DNA of 64,000 nt from Brugia malayi (GCF_000002995.4 NW_025062478.1:4812001-4876000); one strand, 5' to 3'. Counted from the first letter of the stretch, positions 1 to 13,634 are shown. Notes: generated by a model not told the origin, from the sequence alone. Made by a program: numbers and translations.

Positions 1-868
1 TTCTAGGTGACCTTACTACAACGTAGAATCGAATTTCCTATGAGCATGTTTTACCCGCTCGGGTAACCATAGCTTTGTGCCCTTTTTCAGGAATACATTC
101 TGTCCCATCTTCTTTCCCATTGTTCTTTTTATGATGCTAAATTAAAAAACATTCTGCACTTTGAAATCAGTACTACCTTATTAGTGGAATTCTCAACTTG
201 TAAGCGAGAAATAGTCTAATACATAATATTTTGTTCATCCTTCTTTCCAATAACTTATTGAAATGTATACCTTTTTTTGTTCTAATTCTATTATTAGCTA
301 AGACGTGAAATATTTTGCAATACTTTTCGCATTCTTACCTTTATAATTTCGCTATCTATCAGTCCATTTGTATTTAGTAGCAAATTTCAATACAAATAGT
401 AATGTCATGATTTTATCAGTTGGACAGATGTCAATGAGTACATTTGCCCAGGTGATTATATATTAATACAAATGAACTCATCCACATATATATATATATA
501 AATGTATGCACACACGTACATACACACAGACACACACACACACACAAAGTACAAATTGAACTTTAAATGTTGAAGAGAAATACCGGTTGCAAAATGCTCT
601 CTCTATGTACGTCGGAGGGCCGTCACAATTCAAGTTTAGTTGGCTCTCAAAGAGTTTAATGTGGCAATTTGGAGATTCGTTCTTCACTTTCCCATTTTGC
701 AGACAACTTGCAAATCAGAATTCATTCATCTCTGAAACACTTTCAGTCAGTCTTATCAGTCATTTCACTCTTCGCTTTATCAGTAGTGAAATTCGATATC
801 ATTAGTGATATTTGCATAAGATTTCATATGGTGGGAAGAAAGAGAAAGTGATGCTTCAAAAGACCGTC

Positions 869-901
<33 letters not shown>

Positions 902-2334
902 AAGAGAATTAAGCTAAAAACTTCAAAGCAAAGAGTTTATTTGTGAATCTGTGTAATTCATTGACTAATTCCGATGTTTTCATACCTTCAATCAATTCTT
1001 CCTTAATAGTCGTCTTTACCTGTTTTGCACTTAAATAAATTCTAGAAATTATTCACTCATTCATTGTATAGCAAATTTTTTTTTCTTCTTTCAACTTTCT
1101 TCTGACAGTTATTTTCGAATTCTTCGGTGATAGTATTTTGAAAGCAAACAGATTAAAAGATCGAATCGGTTTCTAACTTTTTTGCTGCTTTTGAATCGAA
1201 CATGTTTCAAATATCAGTGAGAAGAGATTAAAAGAAAAAAGGCGAAAATATATTGGGAAATTTTAGGAGGTGTAGTATGCGTGGTAGTTTAAAGTTATTT
1301 TGCGTAATTAAGTAAGCTTTATGCATTTAACTGTTATCATCGTGAATAATCGACAGTGATCTGGACATTTCTGTTCAAAAGTTTCTGTTAGCTTTCATTT
1401 GTTGACTAGAAAATGATACAATGATGGAAGATGGTGTTCATAGAAAAAAGGATTTGACGAGGTTGATATCGTGATTGCGGTATCAGGGATAGTTCTTTCT
1501 CCATTTCGAGAATTATTGCTAAGTGATGTTCATTTTTTATTCTTATTGATTTAACTTCATCATCATGCTAATAAGTATCGCGGAAACGTTAATGTTTTGG
1601 TTAACGACGACAAATTCGAGTATTGCAAATAGTCCTTCTTATTCCTTCATATATTATTCCACAGTTCTGGTTTAAATAAATAAGTGAACGAATTTATGGC
1701 TTTATATGCTTCTCAAAACAATATTAATAACAGAAATTACATTGAAGAACATATAGTGTAAGAGAAGGGCGGGAAACATTGAAATTGAATTGTGAATGGG
1801 GTTGAAGAATGATGAACTACCACATTCCTGAATACAAGGGATTTCGAATCCATTCTACACTAATTTATTGTCATGGTCTTGAAGTATTTCGTAATAGTAT
1901 ATTAGTCTAACTTGATTAATCTAAATTTTGTTTTTACACATAAAAATTTTCTTAAACTTGTTAGAAACATGAATTTATGTAATCTTTTTATCTTTGTAAT
2001 CTTTCTTCTTTTGAAGATGTTGAGTTTGCTTTTCATACATTCATAAATACTGACTACGTGTTAGTTGGACGATATTGATTGACTTATTGCAATGTTAGAG
2101 ATTCATTTTACTCATTTTTTATGTGTTAATATTTTCCGTTGAGTTTCATTACAATATTTTTGATTACAGTATTAAATGGTAGTGTTTTTTGTTACAAGTT
2201 GTAGAAATATAAATATAATGATTATACAGTTGTAACCTATTGCCTCCAGTTTTTCTGTAACAAATTACATGCTTTTTTATTGTTGTGAATTATATTTATT
2301 TTTGAGATTTTTAGGGATCGGTAAGGGAAATTAG
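1..2334. other. Region upstream of the ADAM gene, with simple repeats and no supported exon
   Basis: This stretch contains no exon I can support. It holds simple repeats: (TA)n at about 486-500, (CA)n at about 531-546, and a (TG)n tract running into (AG)n at 869-906. The missing signal-peptide exon of the ADAM gene should lie here or left of the window. I looked for an ATG followed by a hydrophobic run and a phase-0 donor and found none that is convincing. A short ATG frame at 1276-1310 runs into a good GTAAGC donor, but its phase does not fit the first recognised ADAM exon. Confidence 0.5.
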
Positions 2335-5300
2335 ACGATGCAAGATGGTATTTACTGCCCGTTGCATATTTACTACGGTGAGAAAGAACTGAATGCTAAT
2401 GAACTTATATCCATTAGTCATACGGTCCGACCCACATTCGAACTCAGGCTGCAAAATGATGTTGGGGAAAGTCGGAATTTTGTTTTCCAGCCAAATCGAG
2501 AGTTATTGAAAACTGCTGGCAAGGTTCAGCGTACTTCACTTTTTTCGTGAATTAATTGATTTAAATTAAAATTTATCTTGAATTAATTCCTTTTAATCGA
2601 GTTTTTGAGTTTCGAAATTCTTCTACGAGGATAAGAATGGGGCGTTTCTTGTAGTGAATTCTTTTCAGATTGATATATCATGTCATTTCGAAATTATAAG
2701 CAGCACAGGTGAACACAGTGCTATGACCACTTGCTCCACATCACTTTTTGGGCAAGTTTTCGCTATTGGGGCATTTTTAAAATATGTCCCTGAATTTTAA
2801 CTGACTAATTGTATTTGCTTGCAAGACATCTCAGAGACTGTAAGCCTTTTAGAAAGATTACTGTCGATATTAACCAAATGATTTATTTTCTTGATAGGTA
2901 AAATAAAAGAGTTAAGATCGTAAGATTCATATAAAACTATTCTCAGAATATTATTTGGTTTGTATTAGACTGCGCTAAATAACCTTACATTTTCTGTGAA
3001 TACTAAAATCCATTTGGATAATGTGAAAGGAATAAAACGAACTTCTCTAGTAAACCAAATTTTCAGAGGTTTATTCACAATAAATGGTCGACGATTTGTA
3101 CTAGGAGCGAATCCGAATGCATCATTTCATTTTGTTCCATTATCTGATCATTCCTGTGGTAAGCATTCCAAGTGTGATGCTATGTTCCTAATATCATTTT
3201 TAATGAAATACAAGAAAAAAAGACTTTCAGATTGGGGACTGAGAAGTAAGCGTTCTATTGGTGGATCTCATACAGCTGAATATTATGCACAGTTTTTAGA
3301 TGACCGTTGGCGTTACGTGGAGTTAGCACTTATTGCAGATAAATTAGTGGTATGTAACTTTGAATGCATTAATACGGTTATTCGTGTTACGGTATACATC
3401 TGATTCACTTGAGTTATAAGACTTGAATTCATTATATCTAGCGTAAGATTTTGTCTTTTACTGAACTAGCTATAGTCTTGTTCACTTAGTTGTTCTTCAA
3501 ACTTCGAATTCAAAGCTATCTTGGTAGGACAGATGTTCTAGAATCTCCAAGCAGTGTCGGGAGATATCGTCATATTTGACCAATCCAAAAAAGAACTTTC
3601 AATGATTTATAAGCGTTATCCGTTACTGTGTGATGCCATTCAGGATGTTAGCTTGTTATTTCTTGGGTATACAATAGTTTTTTTCCAACAATTCGTGCTA
3701 CTAAATGCAGGAACTTGAAGAGACTTTATCGCAAACTTTTGTTGAGAAATGATTTCGGGTGGATCATGAGTCTCGCTAAACATGTTATATATATATATAT
3801 ATATATCTTTTATAGCGAATTTTTTTCCTGTAAATTATTAACATTAAAGGAAAAGAATTAATGAGTACTTTGGTTTGCTGTTTTATGTATATTTTTGTAG
3901 CATAGTGGATTAAAGAAAAGAGTAATTCATATTACACTGAGATGAATTATAAAATTTCAGTTTGAGAAATATGACAGCAATGTAACTGAAGTTATGCAGA
4001 GACTTAATGCTATCACGAGTTATATTAATTCGGTAAAGTCTTACTTTTTTTGATTCGTATATTTTGTTGTAATTGTGTAAAAATAGTTTTAAACTTGAAT
4101 TTTGGAAAAAAAAAAGAAAGAAAAGAGAAACTTCTTTCGCTGACCTTGTTCGCAGAATTTAAAAAACACTAAAACTTAAAATAGAGTCATTCTGTAAGAA
4201 TTTCTTGTTCATTTAATTCAATGTAAATGCGATATTTGTACTTCAGTTATATATGCCAATCAATATTCGAGTAGTTCTTGTTTGGGCCGATGTCTGGACA
4301 AATAGTAATCAAGTGGATATTACATCAAATTCTGATACAACTCTATGGAATTTTCTGAACTGGCGAAAAACATTATTGAAAGATCATCCACATGATAATG
4401 CACATTTACTTACGTTAGTGCTGCTCCTATTGGCTTTATTTTCATAAATATTTCATTCAGAAAGTTCGTTTTCTATTAATGAACTGTTACTGTTATCACA
4501 GCGTCGTTTATGAATTTGCGGTCATTTATAAATCTTTATTAAATTATTGCATGCCTCAGGCATCGTTTCCATCATTCCTGATATAATCTTCACTTCAATT
4601 TAACAATGTATTACACTTTGTGCACAATTTTTCTTAAGCTGGTAGAAATAATCGATATTTTGGTGCACATAAATCATTGCTGCTGTTATACTTATTGAGC
4701 AATTTTATTCCTGAATCTAGCCGCTCAGTGAAGGTTTCTTAAATGAGAGTATTGAATTCGTATTTGAGTATTAATTTCACTATGAACTCATTCTAAAAAA
4801 TCTCCAGTATTTTGCAGTGGTGTTGTATTTGAGAACAATGTTGTTGGAAAGGCTTTCAAAGGTACGATGTGTTCTTATGATTTTTCGGGTGGAGTGGATA
4901 TGGAACACAGTGATCAGGCTGCATTTGTTGCTGCAACTATTGCACACGAAATGGGACATAATTTTGGAATGGAGCATGATATCGATGAAGTGGAATGCCG
5001 TTGTCCAGCCAAATCATGTATTATGTCACCATCTACGGGGTAAGGTCGCATTTAACTCACTGAACACAGATTCTGATACCAGGATTTTTAGGAATAATTA
5101 AGATTTTTTGTGACTTTTAGAATTAATTGGAGATTTTTGTGTTATTAGCGATATATTGCTGCTATTGATTAATGGAGAAAATAGTAGTACTAAACAAAAT
5201 TTTACTCTGTTTTATCAATTTTATTTTCGAGGACGCCATAATTTTTTGCTGCACTCACTTTGACGTCCAGAACAATTAATTTTGAATTTACAGGAATAGG

Positions 5301-6343
5301 CAGACTACCAAAAAAAAAAAAAACACTAATGTTAAGTGACGTATTGCACTTGGTTCATTTTTGAATTCTGTTTACGTTTTAAGAAAACCTTCAAGTTATT
5401 AGTAAAAATCCAGTTTTTTAAAAAATTAATAAAAAAAATTTTAGCATTATTCGGCCAACATTCTGGTCAGAATGCAGTATGCGTGCATTACAGCATAGCT
5501 TTTCACGTGGGGTGGATTATTGTTTACGCAATTCTCCTACAAGTGTATTTGGTGGTGCACGTTGTGGCAACGGAATTGTAGAAGTTGGTGAAGAATGTGA
5601 CTGTGGAACACCGGTTTGTTTAATTTCATTGATTTTCGTAGGAAAATCGAAGCTTTGAGAATTTATATTTAAGCTTCTGTAAAGAATTGAACTGATTTTA
5701 AGATATGGGGCATATTAAGATAAGTGTCTTCAGAAAGACATGCTAAAAAATATTTTGCTGTATTCATCAGCCGTTTATGGTATTTTTAGTAATGTTCAAA
5801 TTATGTCTAATTTAAACAGGAAGCATCTTTCAAACTCTAAATTCCTGTAAAATTTGCTTTCTATTGCATGATTATTCTGACAATGAAATAATTACAGTAT
5901 CAACTATGATCGTTGTACCTTGGTTTTCATATACGGGATATAAAAAGACAAAAAAAATATAATAAAATAATATAATCAATGAAATGAATAATATCTACTT
6001 CGAATTTATCGATCAGTATATGTTTTTTCTAGAGCTCATGTATTAACAAATGTTGTAATCCAGTAACATGTCAGCTAGCGGAAGCGGCTGTCTGCGCTAG
6101 CGGTGAATGTTGTGATTTGAATACCTGTCAAATGCTACCAGCTACTACCGTTTGTCGTCAGGCAACCAACGAATGCGATTTACCAGAATATTGTGATGGA
6201 CATATGGAACACTGTCCAGCGGATTTCTTTGTTCAGGATGGCCATAAATGCCCAAATCACGTTAATGTCAATAGTTCTAGCTTTTTGTTTCTCAATTTAA
6301 TGTTGCAAGAGGCTTTTTTACGAAATAGTTTTATTATTTGGAC

Positions 6344-6380
<37 letters not shown>

Positions 6381-8813
6381 GAATATATCGTTTTTTTCTT
6401 TAGTCTTAATTATTTAAAAATGACAGGTATTTTCAGGATTTTTGCTACAATGGTTACTGTGGAAGTCGTGATGCCCAGTGTCAATATATTTGGGGACGAA
6501 CTGGAAGAGATGCAGCCCCAGTATGCTATGACTTGAATTTATATGGGAGCAGTGGTGGCAATTGTGGGTTTTTACATGAAACAAATCGTTTCGTGCCGTG
6601 TCATAAAAAGTATGTCTTTTTTTTTCACTTTGAAGTTTTTATGATCTTACTAAATACTAAGGTCCAGTAAAAGGATATATTGAGTTGGATCTCTTACATC
6701 GAACTTCAAGAATCTCTTTCGGAAGGCCTATCTCTCATAATATCATAGCGAAACCTATTAAAGATGAATGAAAATTTGATCTTCATTGAAAATTCGTGTG
6801 AAAGGAAAGGTATATTACTCATATTTTTATGAGAAAACGAAGATTTTGAAGTCAGCTCTGAATCGCTAAGTACACAACACAGATTGAAATGCGATCGATG
6901 ATATATAAACTAAACAAGAATAAAATCATTTGGAATTCTTTTCAGTAATATTAAGTGTGGGCGATTACACTGTATTCATGAGAATGAGAAACTGGCATTT
7001 GGTGATCCGTCAACAGTTTATACATCATACACTGGTTTGAAATTGAGCAGTGGTGAAGATGTTGCGTGTAGAGTGATTTGGACAAAATACATAAGTGGAC
7101 AAAAAGAACCTGATCCGGGAATGGTTCCAGATGGTGCATTCTGTGGTCAAGATAAAGTAATCTTAATTTTTTAAATATCTTGAAAATTTAAATCTTTTGA
7201 TTGCATAACTTTTCCGAATGTTTTACTCAAAATTTAGTTCACTTCTTTTTAGATGTGCGTTGACGCAAAATGTCAGAATCGAACTGCGAAAGTACTCATG
7301 GCCCCCAAATGTGAACCAGTCTCATGCAATAACGCAGGAATCTGTAATAATATGGGTAATTGTCACTGCGACCCTGGTTACGGTGGACCATCCTGTGCTA
7401 TACCTGGTCCTGGTGGGTCAGTAAATAGTGGCCCTGCTATTGAGGGTGGTGTCATTCATGTAGGCTTTGTGGTATTTTGGCTTCTTTTGATACTAACTAT
7501 TACGTTTATTGGTATTTCAATTATCGTGAAACGAAAACGAGATTTCTGGCTCCACAAAGAGTACGTTATTTTGAATGTTTCGAAATTCAAGTCTATTGTA
7601 GAAGTCAGTACTTAAAATTTGATGGCTGATATCATAAGCCCCTTTTGAGAAACCAACTTAAGGGCGAAAAATTGCTCCAAGAGTATTATCGAAATATCCT
7701 AATAATTTAGTATCCTATTACTTTAGAATTTGGGAGAAACTGAAGAAGGCATTGAAGATTGAGAAGCTTTTGGTACCAATTCGCAAAGCGCCGCCACCTC
7801 CACGATCGACTATACGTACAGCTGATCTTAACTTAATATGGGGTGATACTGCATCAGATGCTTTACGTGTACGTAGCTATCATCAACCGCTTCCACCCAG
7901 TATCAGTCCACCAGTTGTTCCGTCGACTACTTTGAATTTAGTACCGACGAAACCAAGTGTTATTGCATATCGTAATTCGATGAGACCAACCACTGCTCCT
8001 CCTAAAGTAATGGCTTTTTCATTCATAATGTTATTTAAATTTCATGTTTTGGGTAATCTTCGACATCTTTCCTATGAAGTGAATGAAGCGGATTAGTTAA
8101 GCGGCTGATATTATGGCTCTGTTTCAGCTTTTTAGTTGTCTTTGTGGCGTTATGAATAAATGACTTGTACTGATTTTGGACTGACATGGGTAATCTGTTT
8201 GTTAAGGTAATTTGCCTAGATTGTACTAGAGATTTTATCACTCACTGTTGGGTTTCAATGGCAGTAATGTTCATGATCTATAAGATACATTTGTTATAGG
8301 TACCACAACGACCACGAAGTGAAGCTTTACAAGCGCTTTATGCAGAAAAAGGCGAGGAACTCAGTATGAATCTAACTAAGCAGACTTCACCAATGTATTG
8401 TATTCCATCGGAAGCGAATGCGGTGAAAAGGATAGAAACAGAAACTTTTAGGCCTGTACAAGCACCGCCATTACCACCTCATCATAACCACGTATTGGTA
8501 TTTTCTATTCTTTTAAAAAATGTTGTGACTAAAAAATTCAATCCCACTTCAAAACTACTCAGTGTATTATATTTCTGCTTTCATGATGCGTTCTCATATT
8601 AAGTTTATGGGCAATTTATGCTATGTGAAACTCTCTAGCTTAAATATTTCGAAATTTTACCTTAAAATTTATCAGGATCTCTTTCAGGCAAAAAATAATG
8701 CTTTATCCGATAACAGAGATAAGCCCTTGTTGGCTGTAAAACCTTCAAGTGTAAAGGATATTGCTGCACGTTTCGATCCGAAGACATCTCAAGTATCAAC
8801 TAAATTTATCTAA
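2335..8813 (+). CDS. Meltrin-type ADAM metalloprotease-disintegrin, membrane-anchored (14 exons; 5' end incomplete)
   Basis: Exons: 2335-2523, 2669-2751, 3067-3349, 3961-4032, 4247-4413, 4818-5039, 5445-5613, 6033-6260, 6437-6609, 6946-7156, 7253-7560, 7727-8006, 8300-8491 (or 8497), 8688-8813; all phases agree. The product is about 899 aa counted from the ATG at 2338. Domains in order: prodomain; furin-like RSKR at about residues 149-152; reprolysin domain from about 171, with zinc site HEMGHNFGMEHD (about 307-318, bases 4945-4980) and Met-turn CIM (about 331); disintegrin domain with ECDLPEYC loop; cysteine-rich domain; EGF-like module (about 618-648); one membrane span (about 667-690); a roughly 200-residue cytoplasmic tail with SH3-type proline motifs (APPPPR, APPLPP). 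Family knowledge says such proteins shed cell-surface ligands and bind adhesion receptors. All catalytic residues are present, so it should be active. The prodomain is short at its N-terminus, so a signal-peptide exon is missing. It is probably the counterpart of C. elegans adm-2 (inference). Confidence 0.93.
2752..3066 (+). other. GC-AG intron in the ADAM prodomain
   Basis: The intron begins GCAAGT and ends TTTTCAG. Only this boundary joins the exon ending in ...STSLFG to the exon beginning ...GLFTINGRRF in frame (phase 2), giving the expected ADAM prodomain pattern of a cysteine followed by a glycine-rich turn. The alternative GT four bases downstream is phase 0 and does not fit the next acceptor. 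GCAAGT is the usual form of the minor GC donor in nematodes. Confidence 0.7.
3786..3806. repeat. (TA)n microsatellite in an ADAM intron
   Basis: A perfect run of about ten TA units sits inside the intron between the third and fourth recognised exons. It has no coding role. Confidence 0.9.
6345..6380. repeat. (TTA)12 microsatellite in an ADAM intron
   Basis: Twelve perfect TTA units lie in the short intron between the disintegrin exon (ending 6260) and the cysteine-rich exon (starting 6437). The runs of leucine and isoleucine seen in translation here are an artefact of the repeat. Confidence 0.95.
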
Positions 8814-11800
8814 ACTTTCTCTTACATATATGACTATACTGTTTATGTCGTTTATATTACTAGAACAAGTATTTGCCGTAAGTAGGTAATGAGTGTGGTT
8901 CTTTCTTGTTTCGATGTAGCTTTCTGAACTCACAACACTTTAAACCTGTTGAGTTTTTGAAAATCTCAATATTTGTTGAAAGTACTATATGGTTTCCACC
9001 TTGACTCATGCAATATACTTCCCAGATTTTTTGCTCTATCTCAGCTTGCTAAATTAATTTAGGTAAAAACTTGTTGGTTGTCACGCATTTCATGTTCGCC
9101 ACATCCATCTGTTTTTAAGCAGAAATCCAAAAGTATTTCAGAGTGCAGTTTTACTGAAACATTTCAGAGTCAATTCTTTTTTTGGGCGTGGGAGGGGGGG
9201 TCATTCTAGAATTCGACTATTGTAGAATATATCGATTTTTCCCTGATTATGGAGTATTATCTATATTTAATGGATAACAAGAGACCATTGGCAAGGAGTT
9301 TTCGATTTTTAATCATCTTTATTAGTAATATTCTGTTATTTGTTACGAAAATCTGAATATATTTCTGTGCTTCCAATTTTTAGCTAATGCTATCGATTGA
9401 ACGAGATGAATTATCCTCACTTTGTAAAAATTCACAGCATGAAGTCCTGAACTAATTTTCTTCTGTTAATTTTTTATGGTCTATGAAAATTAAAATACTC
9501 TATTTATTGCAAAAGGCGAAGAAAATTTTCGGGCGAAAGGTTACAACGACATGTCTTTTTATAAATTGGTCAGACGTTTCTCCTTTTCCTTTCTTTGCTT
9601 TTTTGAAATTCTAAAAATTGATTGGGTCTGAAAAATAAGTAATGATGATAGAGTGATTTTGTTTTTTTTTTTTTTTTACAGCAGGCATTTTTTGAAACTC
9701 CTTCATTTCTTTTTTGTTTCGTCCACTGTTTGCTGAAGCTCTCAATTTTCACTATTTTTTATGGTTGCATTCATGAAATTATGTGTTCTTTTCCTCCATG
9801 CTGTTGTTTTGTCTTGTAGGTTTAATTAAGACTAATTAAAGACATATATATTCCACTCAAATTTCTGAAGTCGAAAACATTGTTGAGAACAAATATTTCT
9901 GCATGGTTGAAAAATTATCTGTGTTGGTTTGCTAGTAAAAAATTGCTCGAACTGAAGTCTTTCCGTTTAACTGAGCATACATTGCTTTAAATTGGACGAA
10001 CAAGTGAAATATAGGAACAGCATTGTTTATATGTTTCTACAATATATTGTTTTTCTTTTTCAACATAATGTATCTTTTATACCTCTCACTTGGTCTGTAT
10101 TTGTGAAACAAATTTAAAAATGCATTCGCTTTAATAGTGATACTACCTTTCTTCATTTCTCTGCCCTCAGTCTTTCGTTTCTGTCGTTTTAAATGAATTT
10201 CACTAGAAAGTGTATGAGCGATGACTTTATTATGCTTGAATGCGTATATTGATATATGAATAGTTGAAATAGTTGTCGTTTTCCATATAGTCTTTCTCTG
10301 AGTTGTAAAATTATAGTGCTTCTGACAATTCAAAGAAGTACAGTGAAATTTGGAAAGATAATGCTACGTATTTCTCAAAGAGGGGAAACAAAGGAGGTTG
10401 AAGAATATCCAACAGAAGCTCTCTGTACATTTTTTTGTTGTTAAAGTGGAGATTTAGTCCATTTGCATAATTTCTTGTGAAATTTTCAGAAATAACTTTC
10501 TCATCAATCTCTCAAATTCAAATTCTTGCTGTATGTTTTCTGCTTATATTCTGCTTGCTTTTACTATATTCTGCTTATAATCGAATGTTGGAATCTACGC
10601 TTCTAGCAGTATATCGTGTTAAGTTTATATTAAAATTATGTTTTTTATAGTATGCAGTAATACATTTGTTATCGAAAGTTTTAGATCACTAAGAATATTT
10701 CAACGAGAGTAACTTTACTGTTCTCTTTTCAAATAAGGTTTCGAATGAAGAAGTATTAATAACAAAAAGAATTATACAATTAAGAAGTTAGTGATGTGGT
10801 AAGTTTAGTTTATTACGATTTTCTGCAGTGAATTTGATTTATACTGTGTGTGGATATAAGCGGTGCTTTCAGAGGTCGATACGACGAAACGTCTATGAGA
10901 GTCATATAGCTGTAATCCAGAGACATAAAGTCAAATAATGCACTAGATGTATGGCGGAACTTGATGTTTTATTTAGAATTTTAACAAAAGCAATGTGAAA
11001 TATTTTCGTTTTTCATTTCGGATATCATTTAGTTATGGGAATATTTCAGCTTTTGGAGTCACATTTTGTCACAGATCTCATTTTTTCTATCATTGACTGT
11101 GATACGTAATTGTAGTGATCGATATGCTGCATTCTGTTTTATCACGGGAAGGGAATGGGAAGGGAATATCTCTGAAACATTGTCATTTAACAGTGTGTGG
11201 TCAGATTGTTTAAAATTCTTCATTAGAGATCACAAACTATTTACAAGTCAAATTCACTACTGGGATGAATTTATGGAGGACTACTGAAGCTTAGTGCTTG
11301 TTTGCGTAATTCTTGTGCTAGTTGTCAGTTAATTAATTTACTTTTTATTTAATAAATTTATAGCATCTTCGAATCCATTTTTTCAAGGATTTCAAAGAAT
11401 CTTATACAGTAAATGGATAAAAATATGGAAAATGCAACACATTTTAGAATTAACAAAATAATTTTGTATTACCGAACATTAAAAGTCAGATTTTGATAGT
11501 TTCAACTGTTGTGGCATATTGTTACTATCAATGTCGCCATTTTGTTATTTCTACTCAGTTTTTAAACTTTGTTAACTAAAAAACTTCAGTACGAGATAAG
11601 AGAAGGGCAAGATGAGCTTACGCTATTTTTGCAATGTGACAATTAAGTGCCATTATCTTTTTCGCTGTGACATACATCCACATTCAAGTATTGAAATGTT
11701 TTTTCTCATTGATGAAAAAATGTCCTGTTTAACACCCTTTATCATCTACGAACGCAGATAATAGATATATGTAAAGAAGTGAAACTTATTAGATATTAAT

Positions 11801-12660
11801 GAATCAAATTTGAAAAAGAATGAAATTTAAATTAGTGAAAGTAGTAATAAAATAATGTGGGCATTATTGGTGGGAAAAAAAACTGAAAATTAATAAATAG
11901 ATTTTTGGAAGTAATTTATGTTTGAAAAAAAAAAAATGAAATTTAAATTAGCAAAAAACAAAAAAGATTTCCGCATTATTCGCAAGAGGTTTTGTATATG
12001 AATGAAATTGAGTTTACAAAAATAAGGCAATCATTTTCATATTTCACCTGTTGCTTTTGTTATCAAAACGGTTTGTCATCATAACGGATCGGATGAAGTG
12101 ACTGTGCGTTATTTCATTGAATTATGCAAACATTTTGTGTTTATTTTCAAAGGATTGGTTTTTTCCCTTTTCTCACTTTTTTTTTTGTTATGAAGAGTTT
12201 TCTTCTTGAGAGGGAGAAAGAGTCTTGTTTAGTGTGAAGCTTTAATTGTTGTTTTCATCAGCAGGATACAATGAACTAACTCTTCATTTTGAATGTAAAT
12301 ATTGAATTTTTAGGACTTTTTCCGCAGAAATTCAATTAAAGGGGAAAGATGAGAGGGAGAGAGAAAAAGAAAAGGAGAAAATGAAGAGATTTGAGGAATT
12401 TCTTGTTGCTAATGTAGTTTAGTGGCTTAACTTGCTTATTAGCACATACGTTCGTTGCTGTATCTTTTTTCTTTCTAAACTAATGATTTTGTCCTTATTG
12501 CCTCTTTTATGCTCTTTTCATCATTATATCATGTCATTCAGTTGAAATGTTTATAGTTCGAAAGAATTTTTTTGTTTTCAAAGAATGACATTGAAGAGTT
12601 AGTGAACGATATATGATATGTGGTGGTTGTCAGTAACGTACGTTATCATACACACACACA
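8814..12660. other. Intergenic region after the ADAM gene; no gene recognised
   Basis: This is AT-rich sequence with short poly-T and poly-A runs and no exon pattern I can defend. It includes the 3' untranslated region of the ADAM gene, whose end I cannot place. One open frame at 11066-11287 has no start context, no splice partners and no recognisable motif. Confidence 0.5.
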
Positions 12661-12726
12661 CTCATTTTTCAGATTTCTTCAGATACGACTGTTACACTTA
12701 TATGTTGGGTCATGGTCGATCTCGGA

Positions 12727-13571
12727 TGACGTAAAGTATCACGTGAAGTACCGCAGACTCTGATAGTGTTACTTCTGTGCTTAAGGAGGTAACTTGCTAC
12801 AATTTCATCATAGCTAGCACCAGGCTGTAGTTGTGATATGTGATAGCGGTGAAGTGTTTCCTTGTTGTAGATAGAATGAGAGAAAAAGAGGAGAGGCAAG
12901 TACTGGAGGGGAGGGACTTCACCAATCAACGAAATTTATAAAACCCGTAGCGATTGCTGTGCCGTCGACATTCTCTGATAGCAGTGGGCAGTTGCGCTCT
13001 TAACGCCTACTCTTATCGATCGACGACATTGAAACAGGTCAACACCAGACGAGAGATTGAGACTCGTTCCTTGCTGCTTTTCTCTTTTATACGCTTCACA
13101 TCGACTTAGTGCACGTGTGCAATCAAATTTTTGATACATATTTGGCGTACTGTCGTTCATATAACTAGAAGTTATGTAAATGACGTTAAGGCGTGAGTGT
13201 GGAGTTTCGATCGATTTTTCTACTCATGTTACTTAATACATGGGAATTGGTTTACTGCTTGGTTACTTGTTACGTGGACACATGTCATGCCTTTAATCCA
13301 CGATGATTGAGAAAAGTAGAGAAGAGCAAAACGTCACCACCAGATTTTCACTGACGTCAATTTCTATCGTATGATTAAATGTTTCTCGTGACCTTCTCTT
13401 ACTTCTTCTGCCGAATTATTTATGTTAAAAAGGGTTAACTTATTTATACGTTGGGTTGATAAAGGATGATTTACTGACAACGTAGGCGTCTTAGTTGACA
13501 CAATTCTCCTAGTCCTTTTACTCCTGCTTGTTCCTTATTCGTAGTTCATTTGCGTTTGCACGTTACGTGAT
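12727..13571. promoter_or_regulatory. Putative promoter region with CRE-like, E-box and CCAAT motifs
   Basis: The 0.9 kb upstream of the small gene at 13635 looks less AT-rich than its surroundings and contains a dense set of known transcription-factor sites. These are TGACGTAA (12727), CACGTG (12740), ACCAAT (12921), CACGTG (13112), TGACGTTA (13181), a perfect CRE TGACGTCA (13362), and a CACGTTACGTG cluster (13559-13569). The motifs are read directly from the sequence; promoter function is inferred from density and position. It could serve the gene on the plus strand or be bidirectional, though no gene was found on the minus side. Confidence 0.4.
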
Positions 13572-13621
13572 AAATGCTAGTGTTTTGCTGACATGAAATC
13601 TTTAGGTATTCACCGAAAGTA

Positions 13622-13634
13622 CTTTCCAGGGAAA
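13622..13634 (+). promoter_or_regulatory. Possible spliced-leader acceptor and 5-nt leader of the 89-aa gene
   Basis: CTTTCCAG is followed by GGAAA and then ATG. A nematode-type acceptor only a few bases before a start codon, with no matching upstream exon, is the usual sign of spliced-leader trans-splicing. The leader itself is not in the window. Confidence 0.4.

Noticed and set aside
2996..3403. A single long frame that could be read as a stand-alone gene
   Set aside because: Its first part precedes a TTTTCAG acceptor at 3066 and its end passes a GTATGT donor at 3350; only 3067-3349 is ADAM coding sequence.
12669..13160. Two adjacent minus-strand frames that might be exons of a divergent gene
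   Set aside because: No splice sites join them in frame and the peptides show no motif; the openness is better explained by the lower AT content of the regulatory region.
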